The notes: generated from the sequence alone by a model not told the origin. Counted from the stretch's first letter, positions 35,263 through 51,250 are shown. The stretch is 64,000 nt of DNA from Elysia crispata (GCA_033675545.1 JAWDGP010005843.1:23501-87500), one strand, 5' to 3'. Made by a program: numbers and translations.

Positions 35263-38200
35263 GCCACAACATACTGTACAAACAGATTGTAAAAATAATG
35301 TCTTCCAGTACACGAAACCGTCCGCCATAGTTTCATACATGAGCATCAGATGGTTATAAATGTAGGATTAGGAAACGCAAAAATTTAAAACATTTGACAG
35401 GTGTGATAAATAATCTATACCAGTGATGTAGTTGCTTTACATACCCGTACATGTTTGTTTTAGAAAATTCGATTTTCCCGTTGTAAAAGATTTTAGTGAC
35501 CACACAAACAGGAAAATTCAAATTATTCTGAACATTGTTATTTTTCACACCATACTTTTATTTAGACATAGGTATTCAATCAACTTCCTAGATTGGACTT
35601 TGTTGAGCGAAAGCTCTGCTAGGGCTTCGTTTGGAAAATAAATGAATCTAGAACCAAGTTTGAATGTATTATATCGATTGTCTTTATGCTCTAGATTTGG
35701 TTAAACATAAGTGAAGCGTGATTCTGGAATGATGGACAAGCGATTCTTCACTTCTCATTTCACCATATATGTACAATGTTTATGGGATCCAAATAGTTGC
35801 GTAATTATGTCATGGAGAGAAATTCGAGTTTGCCGCCACTGCGAGTTTTTGAAATAGAGTCAGACTTCTTCATGGCTCCAATTGTAAATAATATCGATTA
35901 CTTAAAATGCACCCAATTTGCTGTTTTGTTTTTTGTTTTGTTTTGTTTTTTTGTCTGATCAGGTGTATGCAGAAAAGAAATAGATAAGATAATCACAATG
36001 GATTAGCAATTCATACATAAAATCGATAATTAAGTCAACTTAAAAACGGTATATGGATATTATTATAATTATTATGTTTCTTGCAATCGGCTATATATGT
36101 TACGCAAGAACCATTTTATATCGTATCAAAGAAATGGCTAAACATCCTGAAATACCTTTGTGTAAACCCTTTAGTGTTTGGATCGGGAAACTTACTGGAG
36201 AAGTAAAAGGAAAACATGTAATATATCGCAGCGTATCAATTTTGCCAGGGATTCTAACCAAGTTGTCCACCCGCAGGCCCTGTAATCCGTAATCCGCCAT
36301 GACACTAACTAGGTACATGTAACCGGATCAGCATCAACATGGCTTGGATTCGGATAGGCCCACCACTTGAGTCGGTTGACACAAATTAGCATCTTTTGAA
36401 TCAGGCAAACTGAAGTGTCAATTTTATATGCAGTCAATCTGTCACAAATAAACTGAGGAACTGCAGACGATATTGGTTTTTTTCTGATACCGTTTGGAAG
36501 CACTGACCCAGGTACCATCTTCAACTTTAGAGACAACCTTATTTCAAAATGGAGACCAATATTTATAAAATTGAGGATCATAGTTGAACTCGTGTTTACA
36601 CTGCGAAATGCATTCTACACCTCCCAAGAATCGGAAAAACGTTTATTTTTGAGAAACAGCAGAATTAACCCGACATTATTCATTAATGAACCGTTTAAAG
36701 GATTTTTCCGAGTCTTTCTCGCTTTCGATGATTTTGCTTTGTCCTTTGATACCCGTCCTCCTTCCACGCCTCTTATTGTCCGTCTTTTTCTTCTTCCTCT
36801 TCTCAATATATTTGAAGATCCTCATTGTAAAACAGTAGTCCTACCAGACTCTCTTTCAGTCAATTTAACTTTAAACTTCAAGCCAAACGATACACCAGGC
36901 CCCATTTTGACTAAAAAAAACAACATGCACACCGAAGTTATAAAAAAACACCAAAAAACAAAAAGAAAACAAAACAAAACAACCAAAAAAAAAAAAAAAA
37001 CCACAAAAAAAAAACAAAACAAAAAAACAAAAATGATGGATTACGGCACACTGCAACATGACATGAAAAAGCCAAAAATAGAAATTCAGTGTTGGAATAA
37101 AGGAAATCGACTAATTCTTTACTTTCCCAATCATCTTTTTAATCAGTTTTATACGGTTATTAGAAAGCTGTGAATTTTTGCATAAAAGTGCACTGCCTTG
37201 GGGAAAATTCATTCCTAGCCACGCAGTCATTTAAACCTACATGATAATGAATGTTTCATGCAAATCTGCATATAGATTTGGATTTTCACATTTAGTAAAC
37301 TATTTTCATTGGGGAGCTTAGCCATAAACAATACAATACATGATGGGAACATGCCAGGCCAAGGCGGCAGCTAGAGAAAGATTGAGAGAGATACACATCA
37401 ACCACAGAGCACCGAGCAACAACACTGGTGTCTTAATCCAGATGCACTCAATAATATAACTGCTGTGGTTAAAAAAAAAAAATCTAAGTAGGGTTCCCCC
37501 CCCTCTTTTCTGAATGAGACAGCTTAAGTCTCTTCCGCCCCCAAGTATAAGTTGGAAATTAAAATAACCATTGAAGCGCTGCACATAACAGCAACAACAT
37601 CAGAGGCTAAAGATCAACAGCATTAATTTAAGAATGGGCACAGTGACAGAATTAAAAGTAGGAAAGGCAAGCGGCAGTTACAAGTAAAGGAATCTGAAAA
37701 ATCCCAATGCTTACGAAAAAAAAAAAGGAAAAAAAACAAAACAAAACAAAAAAGCAACAACAAACAACTAAAAAACCAAGACAGCCCATATATTTAGAGA
37801 ACATGTTTCTAAACCCATTTGGAAAACCACTAGATCATAGCCACAACCATCTTTCTCTAATCCCCCGAACTAAAAGGGAACTTTATGTCTGTAATAATAT
37901 TTTGTAATGATTTATTAAAACAATGTTAACCTAATACCGAATAAAACTCAAAATCAAAGATATAGAAATATAGTAATGCATCCACACAAAAAAAGAACGG
38001 TTCGATTTTATTCTTCGCTATCTCCTCTAAAACCACTCTATGGACAGTAATGAAGTTTACGGCATTTTGATCTGCCAATACCAAATCTCCAATTTCATCG
38101 CTAAAAACTAAAAAAAAAGTATGGATTTAAACGTTAAACTGCTCTTGAAAATTCATCGTACATGTATTTTGTTACATCAGACCTGTTGCTAAATAAGCCA

Positions 38201-38821
38201 TTATTAAAAGAGGACCAATCATGGAGCTCCTCACAACCCCATGACTCAAAGAACAGTTAGATCTTGATCTAAGCCATTCATAGCTTAATAAGCAACTCAC
38301 TATGCATAATTATATGACGCATCCGAGGTTAAAGTTTTAGCCGTGTTGCCCAGATAAGATTTTAGGGCTTGTAGGTGTAGATCTAACACCAAATCTTTAC
38401 ATAAAAATTCTTTCATGTTCCGCACAAAGAAAAGCAAATTCTTTATATTTTGATTGATCACCTCGTCTTTGGTAGGTAAAGAGTGTGAAATTTTCCGAAC
38501 AATGATGCTATTTTTCCCTTGGATAATAATCTTTCCGATTATTATCATCCGAAAACCAGACCCTTTACATCCGTAACATTGTAATCTCAGAAGCTTTTCA
38601 ATAAACAACATCAAACTCAGTAATTCTCGGCCTTCAAAATCAGAGTAAAATATATATGTAGGCCTAAATTTCAATAAAGTGAACTCACAATAATGTTATC
38701 CCAAAGGCTTGCAAATAATTAATCCAACTAAAAATCACACGTTTCGTTTTGAATTTATAATTTATAAACATGAGAGCAGGCTCTATTTACAATCAAAACT
38801 AGTTGAACACACAACATTGTA
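35263..38821. other. Gene-poor AT-rich DNA
   Basis: Several open frames (the largest 200 codons at 36571-37173 on plus) but none with a recognisable fold, splice context or family match; the 200-codon frame ends in an A-run Lys/Thr/Gln tail. A-rich CAAAA tracts lie at 36915-37035 and 37713-37780. Confidence 0.35.
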
Positions 38822-38825
38822 TACC

Positions 38826-39160
<335 letters not shown>

Positions 39161-39839
39161 TCTCCAAAATTAATAATTTCGTTTTGAGTTAAATCTAAGG
39201 TAAATGTTTAAAATCTTTAATTTGAAATAAATATGCCGCCCTATGAGTATCTCCTTAGAGACCATAATATCTACAATAAATGGGCTCAGGGCAAGTAATG
39301 GACTTCAGGGAATAGATGAACAAAATTTGTTTAATGAAGTTGACAAAAAGGCATCCTACTTTGAATTACAGGTCGTTGATTTCATTTTCAATAGGCACTG
39401 CTTTTTTTTTTTCTTTTTCTTTTTTTTTTTTTTAATCAGACCTGGCACCTGCAATGAATCACATCGTTACCATGGAGTTTTGGAGCCGCTGGAAAGATCA
39501 GCCTATCGAGGGCTGCCGAAAAGAAAAAGATATGATTTAATTTTTTGCTTGATATCTCTACTTCATTTACAACAGAAAGAATGGTACTCCTGTCTAAATA
39601 TATGAGAAGAATTCAAATGTCTCTTGGTCCTGTAAACTTTACCAGTATTAAGTGAATGGCTGTGGAGGATATTAATTTGTTATTTGGTGAAGTTTTCTTT
39701 TCTTCAATATAAATGTTCACCGGGGATTCATTTGTGTAATAATATAAATTCCGATTTTCCCGTTGCCATCACACAAGAGTTTCGAGCTAACCTTTCTCAC
39801 CTCAGGTAGTGGCAGACAATTAATATGCATGTAGCAGAA
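39161..39839. other. Intergenic DNA with a coding-like fragment
   Basis: A short plus-strand stretch at 39472-39535 reads MEFWSRWKDQPIEGC and then runs into Lys-rich sequence and a stop. It is too short to assign. Confidence 0.25.
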
Positions 39840-40040
39840 AGACAGATAGACGGATAAAAATATAGATAGATAGATAGATAGAGGTAAAAAGAGAAGTAGA
39901 TAGATAGTTAAAGAGACAGAGAGTGAGGAGGGAGAAGTAAGAGGAAGGGAGAGGGATAAGAGAAAGTAAGAGAGATAAAGAGATATAGAGATAGATAGGA
40001 AGATGGTGAGAAAGAAACGAGAGGAAGAAAAAGAGGGAGA

Positions 40041-40099
<59 letters not shown>

Positions 40100-40115
40100 G
40101 AGAGAGATAAAGATA
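39840..40115 (+). repeat. GATA/GA purine-rich microsatellite region
   Basis: Degenerate GATA and GAGA blocks around about 60 bp of clean GA (40040-40095). Confidence 0.9.
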
Positions 40116-40139
40116 ACGAGAAGAAATACTTGTAATATA

Positions 40140-40955
40140 TATTACTAAAATTATCTGTTGGAACTTAGCCAGGCAATTTACACGTTTGCGTCCACTTACT
40201 TCCCTGGATGAATTTTATTTAGAAATGTATAAAAAGAAAAAAAAAATATCAGGCCATGGATACAACTGGCTAGCCAGTAAAATTCCAATATGTCCAGCCT
40301 TACTGGTTAGACAGAATCCGATCCTACTATCATAAAACCAGAACCTACACATTGCCAGTCCAACACTCCGCCGACTTAACAATCTCCCATTCCCTATCAT
40401 TGATAAGCGCCTGGTCTTGTTTCGGCAAGGCGATGGGTGCCATATCGAGGTGCAGGTCCGTTCCCTGTCCATCCCATCTGTTCTTCTGTTTTTACGTCTT
40501 TCGTCTTATTTGTTGGTCTCGCGCTAGATCTAGGTTTGTGGTTGATTTTTCTTTACTATGCATCCCCGATCACCAGCACTAGTTGTCGATGACCTACCCA
40601 GAGGGGTCGCAGACGAGATTAGCCGCCATGACAGCGGAATGGAGCAATAATCAGCAGCAGTAGCGTTAATGATAACAAGCTACCCGGGTGTCCACTTGCG
40701 CGCGTTCTCTGATCCCTAAGACTAACATTGGTTCTGTGAAGTACTTGCCTGTTTCCTCCAATCATCGCCATCAATGTTGGAGGGGAGCTTACGCACCGGT
40801 GCATACAGGTGCACGCTTGGAAAAAAAAAGCATGCCGGGAAATAGTATGCGCTTTTTTATGATTCCTGATGCATGGAAAACAGTTTGTATTTACTTATTT
40901 TTGTTTTTTATCATTTAGCCTTCTCTATTTTTGCTAAAGACGATGCTCTTGTAGC
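40140..40955. other. GC-richer unexplained segment
   Basis: From about 40310 to 40840 the base composition rises well above the flanks and CpGs appear (for example TTGCGCGCGTTC). Open frames of 60-85 codons exist on both strands but none resembles a known protein. It could be a degraded element or a noncoding exon. Confidence 0.3.
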
Positions 40956-40957
40956 AT

Positions 40958-40959
<2 letters not shown>

Positions 40960-40993
<34 letters not shown>

Positions 40994-40994
40994 C

Positions 40995-41090
<96 letters not shown>
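40960..41090 (+). repeat. (AAC)n-(AAT)n trinucleotide repeat
   Basis: AAC units followed by AAT units, the same order as at 38826. Confidence 0.97.
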
Positions 41091-41355
41091 TAACAGCGGT
41101 TGTCAATTGATCAATTTTTTTCAAGGTCATTCTTGGGAGATGATCTCGCACCGACGAGATAATGAAATAAACAAAAGTTTAGGGTGAAATAAACCTATTA
41201 AATCTATATAAAAAAAAAACCCAACAAAACGAAATGAAACAACAGAATAAAAAGCAAACATAAAAACCCTATATAAAATCTTTGTTATATTAATCGGATG
41301 TCATAATCATGAAAAGAACAAAAAAACACAACGAAACTATACTATGCCACAAAAA

Positions 41356-41373
41356 TCCCCCCCCCCCCCCCCC

Positions 41374-41434
<61 letters not shown>
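41356..41434 (+). repeat. C-run and (TC)n microsatellite
   Basis: A C-run of about 18 passes into TTTTC and then about 55 bp of TC. Confidence 0.95.
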
Positions 41435-42049
41435 ATCATTTCTAAAATTTTCTCCCTTATACTGTGTATCCGTCCTACATCAATCTCTCACTGCTCCTCC
41501 TCCCCTGTGTATTTTAGCTATTGAACGCGCCACACATTGTCAGAAAATCCCGGCAACCCCTGCCAAACACTTCCGGGAAAGAAATAAAGGGCGTTAACTC
41601 TGCCTGCCGGCAGTATCGCGGAAAAGCTCTTCACTCTATTGTGTGCACTAATTGTTCGGTCAACAAATAACTCCTGACCATTGACTACCCCCCTTCACGG
41701 GTCACACACGTCTGAGAGGATGATCGACAGGGGAAGTAAACCGCAACCATAATTAGGCTGATCAGATTGTTTTGTTTCATTTTTGTTCCCTTTCAAAACA
41801 CAAGAAGAAACCCGGTAGTTCTTTTTTTTTTTTCCGTTAGGGTGGATTTTTAAAAGAAAATTTTATGCTGAACCTCTGCAGAAGTCGTCTCTATCTGTAT
41901 TTGCTTGTTTGTCTGTTTATCCGCTTGTTTGCCTATCTGTCTGTCTGTCCCGAGTCTCTGTCTAAATTAAATATCTAGGATAAATGTTCGTCTTCTCCTA
42001 CCACTTTGTATAGTAATGGATACTCTGCAAAATATGTCTTCACTCCAGG
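41435..42049. other. Intergenic DNA
   Basis: Nothing recognised. CpG-containing patch at 41560-41640. Confidence 0.3.
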
Positions 42050-43306
42050 TTGTAATGGCGTCAAGACACAGACAGACCAGAGAATGACCATTCTAGCCAT
42101 TTTCTCGCTTAAATACAGATAACAACACGGGAGCTTTTGAATATTACCATAAAAATAATGCTTACGCTCATTCCATAGAACGAATTTCATGGTCCTATCC
42201 CTATGTAGGATCTGTATGATTGTCTTCGATCCCTGGACGAGACTATGATACTATAAAAATATGCTTATTCTCATTCCATAGTATGAATTTCATGGTTCTA
42301 TCCCTGCAGGATCTGAATGATTGTCTCCGATTTCCGAACGAAACAATGCAGACAGACCAGTGAATGATCATTCTTCCATCCATTTTTCTTGCTTAAATAC
42401 TGATTATAACACGAGTATTTTTGGTCATTATTAGAAAAAAATATGTCCAGTCTCATTCTATAGGATGAATTTCATGATCCTATCCCTATATAGAATCTGT
42501 ATGATTGTCACCGATCCCTGCACGAAACAATGATACTAGAAAAATATACTTCCTCTCATTCTATAGAATGAATTTCATGGTGCTATCCCTTTAGGATCTG
42601 TATGATTGTCTCCGATCCCTGGACGAAACAATGTAGACAGACCATTGAATGATCAATCCATCGATTTTCCTTGCTTAAATACATATTATAACACGAGCAA
42701 TTTTGATCATTATTAGAAAAAAATATATCCAGTCTCATTCCATAGAATGAATTTCATGGTCCTATCTCTATATAGGATCTGTATGATTGTCTCCGATCCC
42801 TGGACGAGACAATGAGACTGTAAAAATATGCTTATTGTCATTCTATAAGGTGAATTTCATAGTCCTTTCTCTACAGGATCTGAATGATCGTCTCCGATCC
42901 CTGGACGAAACAATGATACTAGAAAAATATGCTTATTGTCATTCCATAGAGTGACTTTCATGGTTCTATCCCTACAGGATCTGAATGATTGTCTCCGATC
43001 CTTGGACGAAACAATGATACCAGAAAATATGCTTATTCTCATTCTATAGAATGACTTTCATGGTTCTATCCCTACAGGATCTGTATGATTGTCTCCGATC
43101 CTTGGACGAAACAATCGCGACAGACCAATGAATGATCATTCTATCTATTTTTCTTGTTTAACTACATATTATAAAAAAAGCAATTTTGATCACTATTAGA
43201 AAAAAAATATGTCCAGTCTCATTCCATAGAACGAGTTTCATGGTTCTATCCCTATATAGGATCTGCATGATTGTCTCCGATCCCTGGACGAGACAATGAG
43301 ACTAGC
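42050..43306 (+). repeat. Two-unit-type satellite (short ~100 bp, long ~185 bp)
   Basis: GATCTGTATGATTGTCTCCG and ATTCTATAGAATGAATTTCA recur at least nine times. Short units run straight from one to the next. Long units insert an extra block containing CAGACCANTGAATGATCATT and AACACGAG. Short and long alternate irregularly. ATTCTATAGAAT is palindromic. Confidence 0.92.
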
Positions 43307-43700
43307 TCACCCAGACTCAGTTTACTCTCGAACACTTGCTCCTCCCTAGACACTGGGCAATCCGGATCCGTTATGTTTATTCACAGATCGTCCAATGACC
43401 CTCAGAGGTCTTCAGCCGAACCAGGGAGGGACTACTCGAGCGGTGTTTCCTCTCAATGATATGCAAATACTGGGAAAGGATTTATGAGAAGAAAGAACAA
43501 AAATTAATGATGGACATGCTGTATAAACCTCTGTGTGGAACACCGAAAATAAGCATATTTAATCTTCTTTTCATGATTAAGGATCGCTGGATTTTTTTTA
43601 ATTGCTTGATGCCACATTATTAACTCAGCAATACATATTCTCCAGTTATTCTATGAATATGTTCACCATTCACCATATCTCTATAAAATGCCCCATCCAC

Positions 43701-43702
<2 letters not shown>

Positions 43703-43776
<74 letters not shown>
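43703..43776. repeat. (CT)n microsatellite
   Basis: About 72 bp of uninterrupted CT. Confidence 0.97.
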
Positions 43777-43779
<3 letters not shown>

Positions 43780-44840
43780 TCCCTAGGTCTCTATGCGATT
43801 CTCTATATCTCTCTGATCATAACTTTCTACAACCACCCTATACCCGATCCCATTCCATACTCTTACGCTCTATGTCTCTATCTACATTGTTATTTTTTCT
43901 CCCTTTTCTATTTTTCACGCAGAAATATGCAAACACTTTTTTTTTCTGATGAAGACTCTTCAAAAAGCTCATCGAAATCTGAAAGCAAACCCAATAGTAA
44001 TCCTCTCGGACGGTGGGGTGTCCATGGATCCAGTTATCTAATTCCCTAGTATGGCACTTGACGGTTCTCAGTACCTGGTCAACGGCTTCTCTTGCAACGC
44101 CCATACAAATACTCTTCGGTCCTAAGACAAACATACTTGCCTGGTGGTCCAACTAAAGGCCAAATCTTAATTGTACCGATGGGCGTATTTCAATAATCAA
44201 ATTAACGCCTGTGATCATAGCCTTTATGCAAGCTTCAACTTGGCCCTTATTATCTTTTCGGTCCTTTTTCTTCGGGCTAGGGAGTGGTATAATCCGCACA
44301 CTCGTTTTCTTATGACTTAGCCGGCACTTTGTGCTATTTATGAGCAGACGAGTTCGGCATGAACTGGCTTCATTTGATGGATACACAACTAATGTTTTGA
44401 TGCGTGTGTACCTTATATGGCTTTAACTTGCTTCTTGTACTAAACAGATTACATGGGACTTTCCATTAATATTTAATTCGTTTAGAGAAACAGTATTATG
44501 GAGAAATAGTTAAGAAATTAGGTTTCTTTAACAAATTATAGATGTATAAGCAAGATTTCTATCTTATGTGGAAGCGAATCGAAGGACTTTGCTCTCTATG
44601 GACAGAAAATAAAGCTCAATTATAACGAATAACAATTTCGGCATATCAGACTGTTTAGAGCACCTGTTAAATCACGTTATTTGTCTCTATTCAACACCTA
44701 AATTGATGCAAGCAAAAGCAGCAAAAAAAAAAGAAAAAAAAAACACCCCCCCAAAAAAAAACAACAACAACAACTCAAAACAAAGCAAAAACAACAACAA
44801 CAACAAAAAAAAAACATCAATAATACCAATTGTGTTTATA
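43777..44840. other. Gene-poor DNA
   Basis: Minus-strand frames of 104 and 77 codons (43838-44152 and 44153-44386) lie end to end in a GC-richer patch, but I recognise neither and see no good splice sites linking them. Confidence 0.3.
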
Positions 44841-44890
44841 TGATTATAATAATAGTAATAATAACATTAACAATAATAATTATAATAATG

Positions 44891-44977
<87 letters not shown>

Positions 44978-44992
44978 GCAACAACAGCAGCG

Positions 44993-45052
<60 letters not shown>

Positions 45053-45080
45053 GCAGCAAAAACAGCAACAAAAACAATAA
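44841..45080 (+). repeat. (AAT)n-(AAC)n trinucleotide repeat
   Basis: AAT units followed by AAC units with AGC interruptions. All six frames stay open, which explains the overlapping long frames. Confidence 0.97.
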
Positions 45081-45201
45081 TTGTAGGCCAGTCGTCATGA
45101 TAACACATTCTAAAGTAAACCCTGACATACAACCACTATTCAAATTGATTTCGTTAATCAATTAAATAAGCTCTTATCCAGATTGTTACTCCTTTCAATC
45201 T

Positions 45202-45202
<1 letters not shown>

Positions 45203-45250
<48 letters not shown>

Positions 45251-45315
45251 GTCTCTCTGTCTCTGTCTCTCTCTCTATCTTTCTCTCTCTCCACACACAC
45301 ATACACACACACATT
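45203..45315. repeat. (TC)n-(CA)n microsatellite
   Basis: TC with TGTC variants followed by CACACA. Confidence 0.95.
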
Positions 45316-46693
<1,378 letters not shown>

Positions 46694-48539
46694 TCTGTAA
46701 ATATACATATGTATCATCTTCTCTTTTCTCTCTCCTTTCAATTTGGACAACAGGTTGAATGCGCGTTTATTTTACTTTGTTTTTCTTTCTTTTTGTTTTT
46801 GCTTTTTTTTATCATTTTTTTCTTCTCGAACACTAATTTCAAACGGCAGATTAAACAAATTTTGGCGAAATACGTAAATCAAAGTGTTGCATCATTTTCG
46901 AGAAACTTCACAGAAAATTATTCTCTGATGAAAGAGGTACCGAGTTTCGCACGGTAAAACAGAACTAAAGTTCACATTGGCAATGATGTCGCCCAATATG
47001 TTGTTAAACAGAACTGACCGTTTACAAGAAAGTATGGAAAACAGAATGCCGTCTTTTGGTGATAAAACTGTGCCACATAATTTAAAAAAAAAAAACTGAA
47101 AAAAAAAGAAAAAGAACAATAACTGAAGTGTCCGTATTTGACATCAAGCTTCATGTGTGCAAATCAAACGTAACAAGATCGAGGTAGATAAAATAATAAC
47201 ATAATCTCTTAAAATTTTCTAATTTTATTCCGAAATGCGTTTACAAAGCCCATTTTACTACAGGTTGGAATAAATGGGTTGTTCTATCTATCTTTCCTCA
47301 AGTCAATATACCTCTAGGAACTTTTTGTATCGAAGAATCTACAAACACACTGGGAAAGTAAAGAATTGGATGTTTGTCCCTAATAGGTTACAATAACTTG
47401 GATTTTCTAAAAAAAAGTCTAAATGTTGACTATTTTCCTGATACCGTCTATCTGCTAAATTTATTTCTTGATTTTCTTTAATACTCATATATGTAAATTT
47501 ATTAGCTTTGTTATTCTTGCTTTATTTTCTATAAGCAGTTTTTTTTTTTAAATATCTATAATAAACTCGAAAGAATACATATAAAATGCATATCTCACGT
47601 TTTCCTTAATCTAAAACGTTTAATTTTTTGTTTTTGAATACTTGTGAAAATTATTATTTAAATATCAGCCATTATTTTCTGGATTAATCAGAAATTCTAC
47701 CAGCTCTTTAATGTATTCAAATGAATACCAGTATATAGAAATTACGGTAATCTGGTACATCATCTGTTGTTTAAAGCTCTGCAGGACATTATTGACTTGT
47801 ACCTTAAATTAATCTATTTTATACAACACTTGCCAGATTTCAAAGTCACACACTTATTAAAAAACAAAAAACAAAAACAAAAACAAAAAAACAACAACCA
47901 AAAATATCCCCCCCCCCAAAAAAAAAAAAAAAAAAAATAAAAAAAATAAAAAAAAAAAAAAAAAAAATAAAAATAAAGGAAAAAAATAAAATAAAATGAA
48001 ATAAACAAATTTGAATGATAAAATGCACGAGCATTATTTCATGGACAATTGTATAAACTACATTATGGAAAATATGTTGGTCTCACCTTAACACAAAGAA
48101 CACTTGAGGAACGTGTCAATAGTCCATCAATGTCATGATTTTGTATGAAAATGTGATTTTCCACAAAATTACAGGTTTTCTGAAGATGATGGCCGAAATA
48201 ACCCTTATTTTCCAGTATGGTGGCGATTTTAAACAGCGTAAGATCTATCTGTATATGTGAGATTAATTTTCATTATCTCTTAGGACGACAATTATTTTCC
48301 ACACCCACATCTACACTCTCTTTCTCCCTCTTCTTGAGCCTAGATTTAATATTTTTGTCTCAATTTTAACATAGAATTTTATTTTGAGTATAAGTGATTA
48401 ATGATAAAACTTGGAGACTGGCGTAATTTTTTTACTTGCATTGGAATAAGCACAACCTAACTTGCTTCATGGCTCTGTCCTGACCACAAATAATAAAAAA
48501 AAGATCAAATCACACATTATTTCTGAGTCATACCCTTAT
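46694..48539. other. AT-rich gene-poor DNA
   Basis: No gene recognised. An A-rich block at 47860-48010 includes a C8 run and A-runs of more than 20; on the minus strand this yields only Phe-rich frames. Confidence 0.4.
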
Positions 48540-50020
48540 TCAACTAATATGAAGAGACAATTAAATGTAAAGAAATAATTTTGCAAGTTGTGGTGAATCG
48601 GTAGAATAGCACATAGTTCTGTTGAGACACAAACACAAACACACACACACACACAAAGAAACAACAACAAAGTTAAAAATGAAAAAAAAAGAAAGCAGTG
48701 TAGCTAATGGCTTGCTGATTAGTTTGCATAAAATTACGAGTTCATAGCCATTTAAGTACAAATGAAAAAAAACCCAAAAACTAAAACAAACAATAGAAAA
48801 ACAAAAATAAAAACGGAATAAATTGCTGTCGTCAAACAATACTTGCAAGCATTCTGATCATCAGTGATACACAATGTAGCAGATTTCGTATTTCAAACGG
48901 AGATAATACTAGGAAAAGATAAAAACAAATCGTTCGCGGAAATTGTTCAGATTAAAGTAATAAACTAACACCTGTTACAGAAGAATACTACACTAAGTCG
49001 TCAGGGCACTAAGATTGCATTTCATATTTTCAAACGGGCCTCAATTTTCAATGAAAGAAGCAGTTTTGGGGACCTATGATATCATTAATTAAGGCTACAT
49101 TGATCTTTGTTTTTCCGTATCCCGCATTCGAGATCTGAAGGTACCCTGATAATTCTCTGATGTGAAAAAAAAACGAAAACACGCAAAGACAACAGCAAAT
49201 ATTTAAAAAAAAAAGAATAGCATTGACAAATACGAACAGACTGACAACATCAATACTAATACTACTACTACTACTACTAATAATAATAACAACAACAAAA
49301 ACAACAACAACAACAACAACAACAAAAACAACAACAACAACAAATGACCAAAGCCAGCAGCCAAGAGAAAAATAGAACAATCTTAACCAAGGTGGAAATA
49401 AAACTAAATTGCTTTAAGAGGCTTTTTCACTAACAGACGACATTCAACCTTTTATCAATTAGTTCACAAACCAGCGCTCATTAGTCAGAATGCTTCATCC
49501 AGTTAAGAAGACAAAAAAAAGCGCAAACCTTCCTGTGTTGTCCTTTTCAAGTCTTCAAAAGGCAATCCCCCCGGTGGGTGGGTTGGGGGGGGGGGGGAAT
49601 CAAATCGCTCCATTTCATAAGACATCTCAGGCAGATACTTAAGGGCAAGGTCACCCATTTCAACACAAGTAAAAAAATATTCCTGGATCATACTCTTATT
49701 TAGGTAATATCAATTGTCACGATAATCAGATGTAAAGATATAATTTTCAAATTTTTACGAACCGGTAAAATAGCACATAGTTCAGCTGAGATAAATAAAA
49801 AAACAAACAACGAGGAAAAAAAATAGTTTAGCTAGCTGATTCATGTGCATAAAATAACGACTTTATAGCCATTTAATGTGCAAATGAAAGAAAAAAAATA
49901 AAATAAATTGTTCCTTAAAAAAACAAAACAAAACAAAACAAAAAAGCTCCATTCACATGACATCTCAGCCAGACACTTAAGGGCAATGTCACCCAATTCA
50001 ACACATGTTAAAAAAAAATC
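48540..50020 (+). repeat. Diverged direct duplications
   Basis: A block at about 48528-48790 (AGAATAGCACATAGTTCTG, TTCATAGCCATTTAAGTAC) recurs diverged at about 49690-49905 (AAAATAGCACATAGTTCAG, TTTATAGCCATTTAATGTG). A second block at 49607-49680 (ACTTAAGGGCAAGGTCACCC) recurs at 49948-50015. Confidence 0.75.
49255..49342 (+). repeat. (ACT)n-(AAT)n-(AAC)n trinucleotide repeat
   Basis: Three short trinucleotide runs in succession. Confidence 0.9.
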
Positions 50021-50560
50021 AACTCATCATTGCCGCCTCGGATGGTGATGTCTCACAACCTATGCAGTTAACTGACATCAGAGCAACCAGATGTTACTCA
50101 ATTGATTTGCTGTCAAAAATAGATTTATTCTTACATTAAAACATTTTTCTCGACAAAACCATGGGAGAAAGAAAATCAGACCGTCAATGAAGAAAAACGC
50201 AAAAAATCTGCTGCATTCATGAGACTGGTGCAAAATCCATTTATAGGTATAAATAGCTTTCATAATTATGCTCCACAGCAGGCTGTTATCAACCATTAAA
50301 ATAAGAATCTTTTTTCACATCGCGAGCATCTCTATTAGAGTAACAGCAGTTTACCAGGGCAAGCATACTACCTTATATATACCTTACTGACTAGATCTTT
50401 TAAACTTCGTTCATCTGTGGGGAAAAACCAGTGGTTGTAAAGACTTTTCCAAGAAATGTATGCTACTGGAAACTACTGTAACAATGGTTGTAAAGGCTTT
50501 TCAAAGAAATCTACGCTTCAGCCAACAAGGCTAAGATTAAAAACAAAAAAACAAATCTAC

Positions 50561-50621
<61 letters not shown>

Positions 50622-51090
50622 CCCTATTGTTTAAAAAAATATACGAGAAACTAAAGAAAAAAGTGAGAATAAAATTTATTGAGTATTGTTTAATGGAATT
50701 AAAAAAAAAGTCTAGCTATTGGATTTTGTCTTTCACTTTATTAACTGAAAGGAAAACCATCCAAATTAATATTCCAAATAACCGTTTTATGAAGAGCTCG
50801 AGGAAAACTCTGTAGAATCGGCTGGTTTAAGTTAATTAATTTATTGTCCTTTCTGCAAGTTACATCGTAAGAGACGTTGTATTCTGTGCTATGATAGGTT
50901 CTCGAGAGGATTACGGTGAATGCATGAACACATTAAAACTACAAGATACAGATATACGTCTTTGTTTTACACAATCTGTTAAGATTCCTTTCACTTAGCA
51001 CTGAGGGTCTCTGCGCTTTTGTTTCGATTCAGAGCCAGGCTTCACTTCACAAAGATACCCTCACTAGTTACGTTTTACATTTTCTGTTAT
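50021..51090. other. AT-rich gene-poor DNA
   Basis: No gene recognised. GGTTGTAAAGRCTTTTC occurs twice (about 50432 and 50484), a small duplication. A (TA)n run of about 56 bp lies at 50563-50618. Confidence 0.4.
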
Positions 51091-51093
51091 CCG

Positions 51094-51096
<3 letters not shown>

Positions 51097-51157
<61 letters not shown>

Positions 51158-51250
51158 CCCCTCTCTCCCTTTCTCTCTCTCTGCCTCTGTCTCTCTCTCA
51201 CTCATCCCTCTCTCCCTTTCTCTCTCTCTCTTTATTTCTCTCGTACCTGT
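51097..51250. repeat. (TC)n microsatellite with variants
   Basis: About 55 bp of clean TC followed by interrupted TC. Confidence 0.95.

Noticed and set aside
36571..37173. 200-codon open frame
   Set aside because: No family resemblance, low-complexity Lys/Thr/Gln tail from an A-rich tract, no splice or start support.
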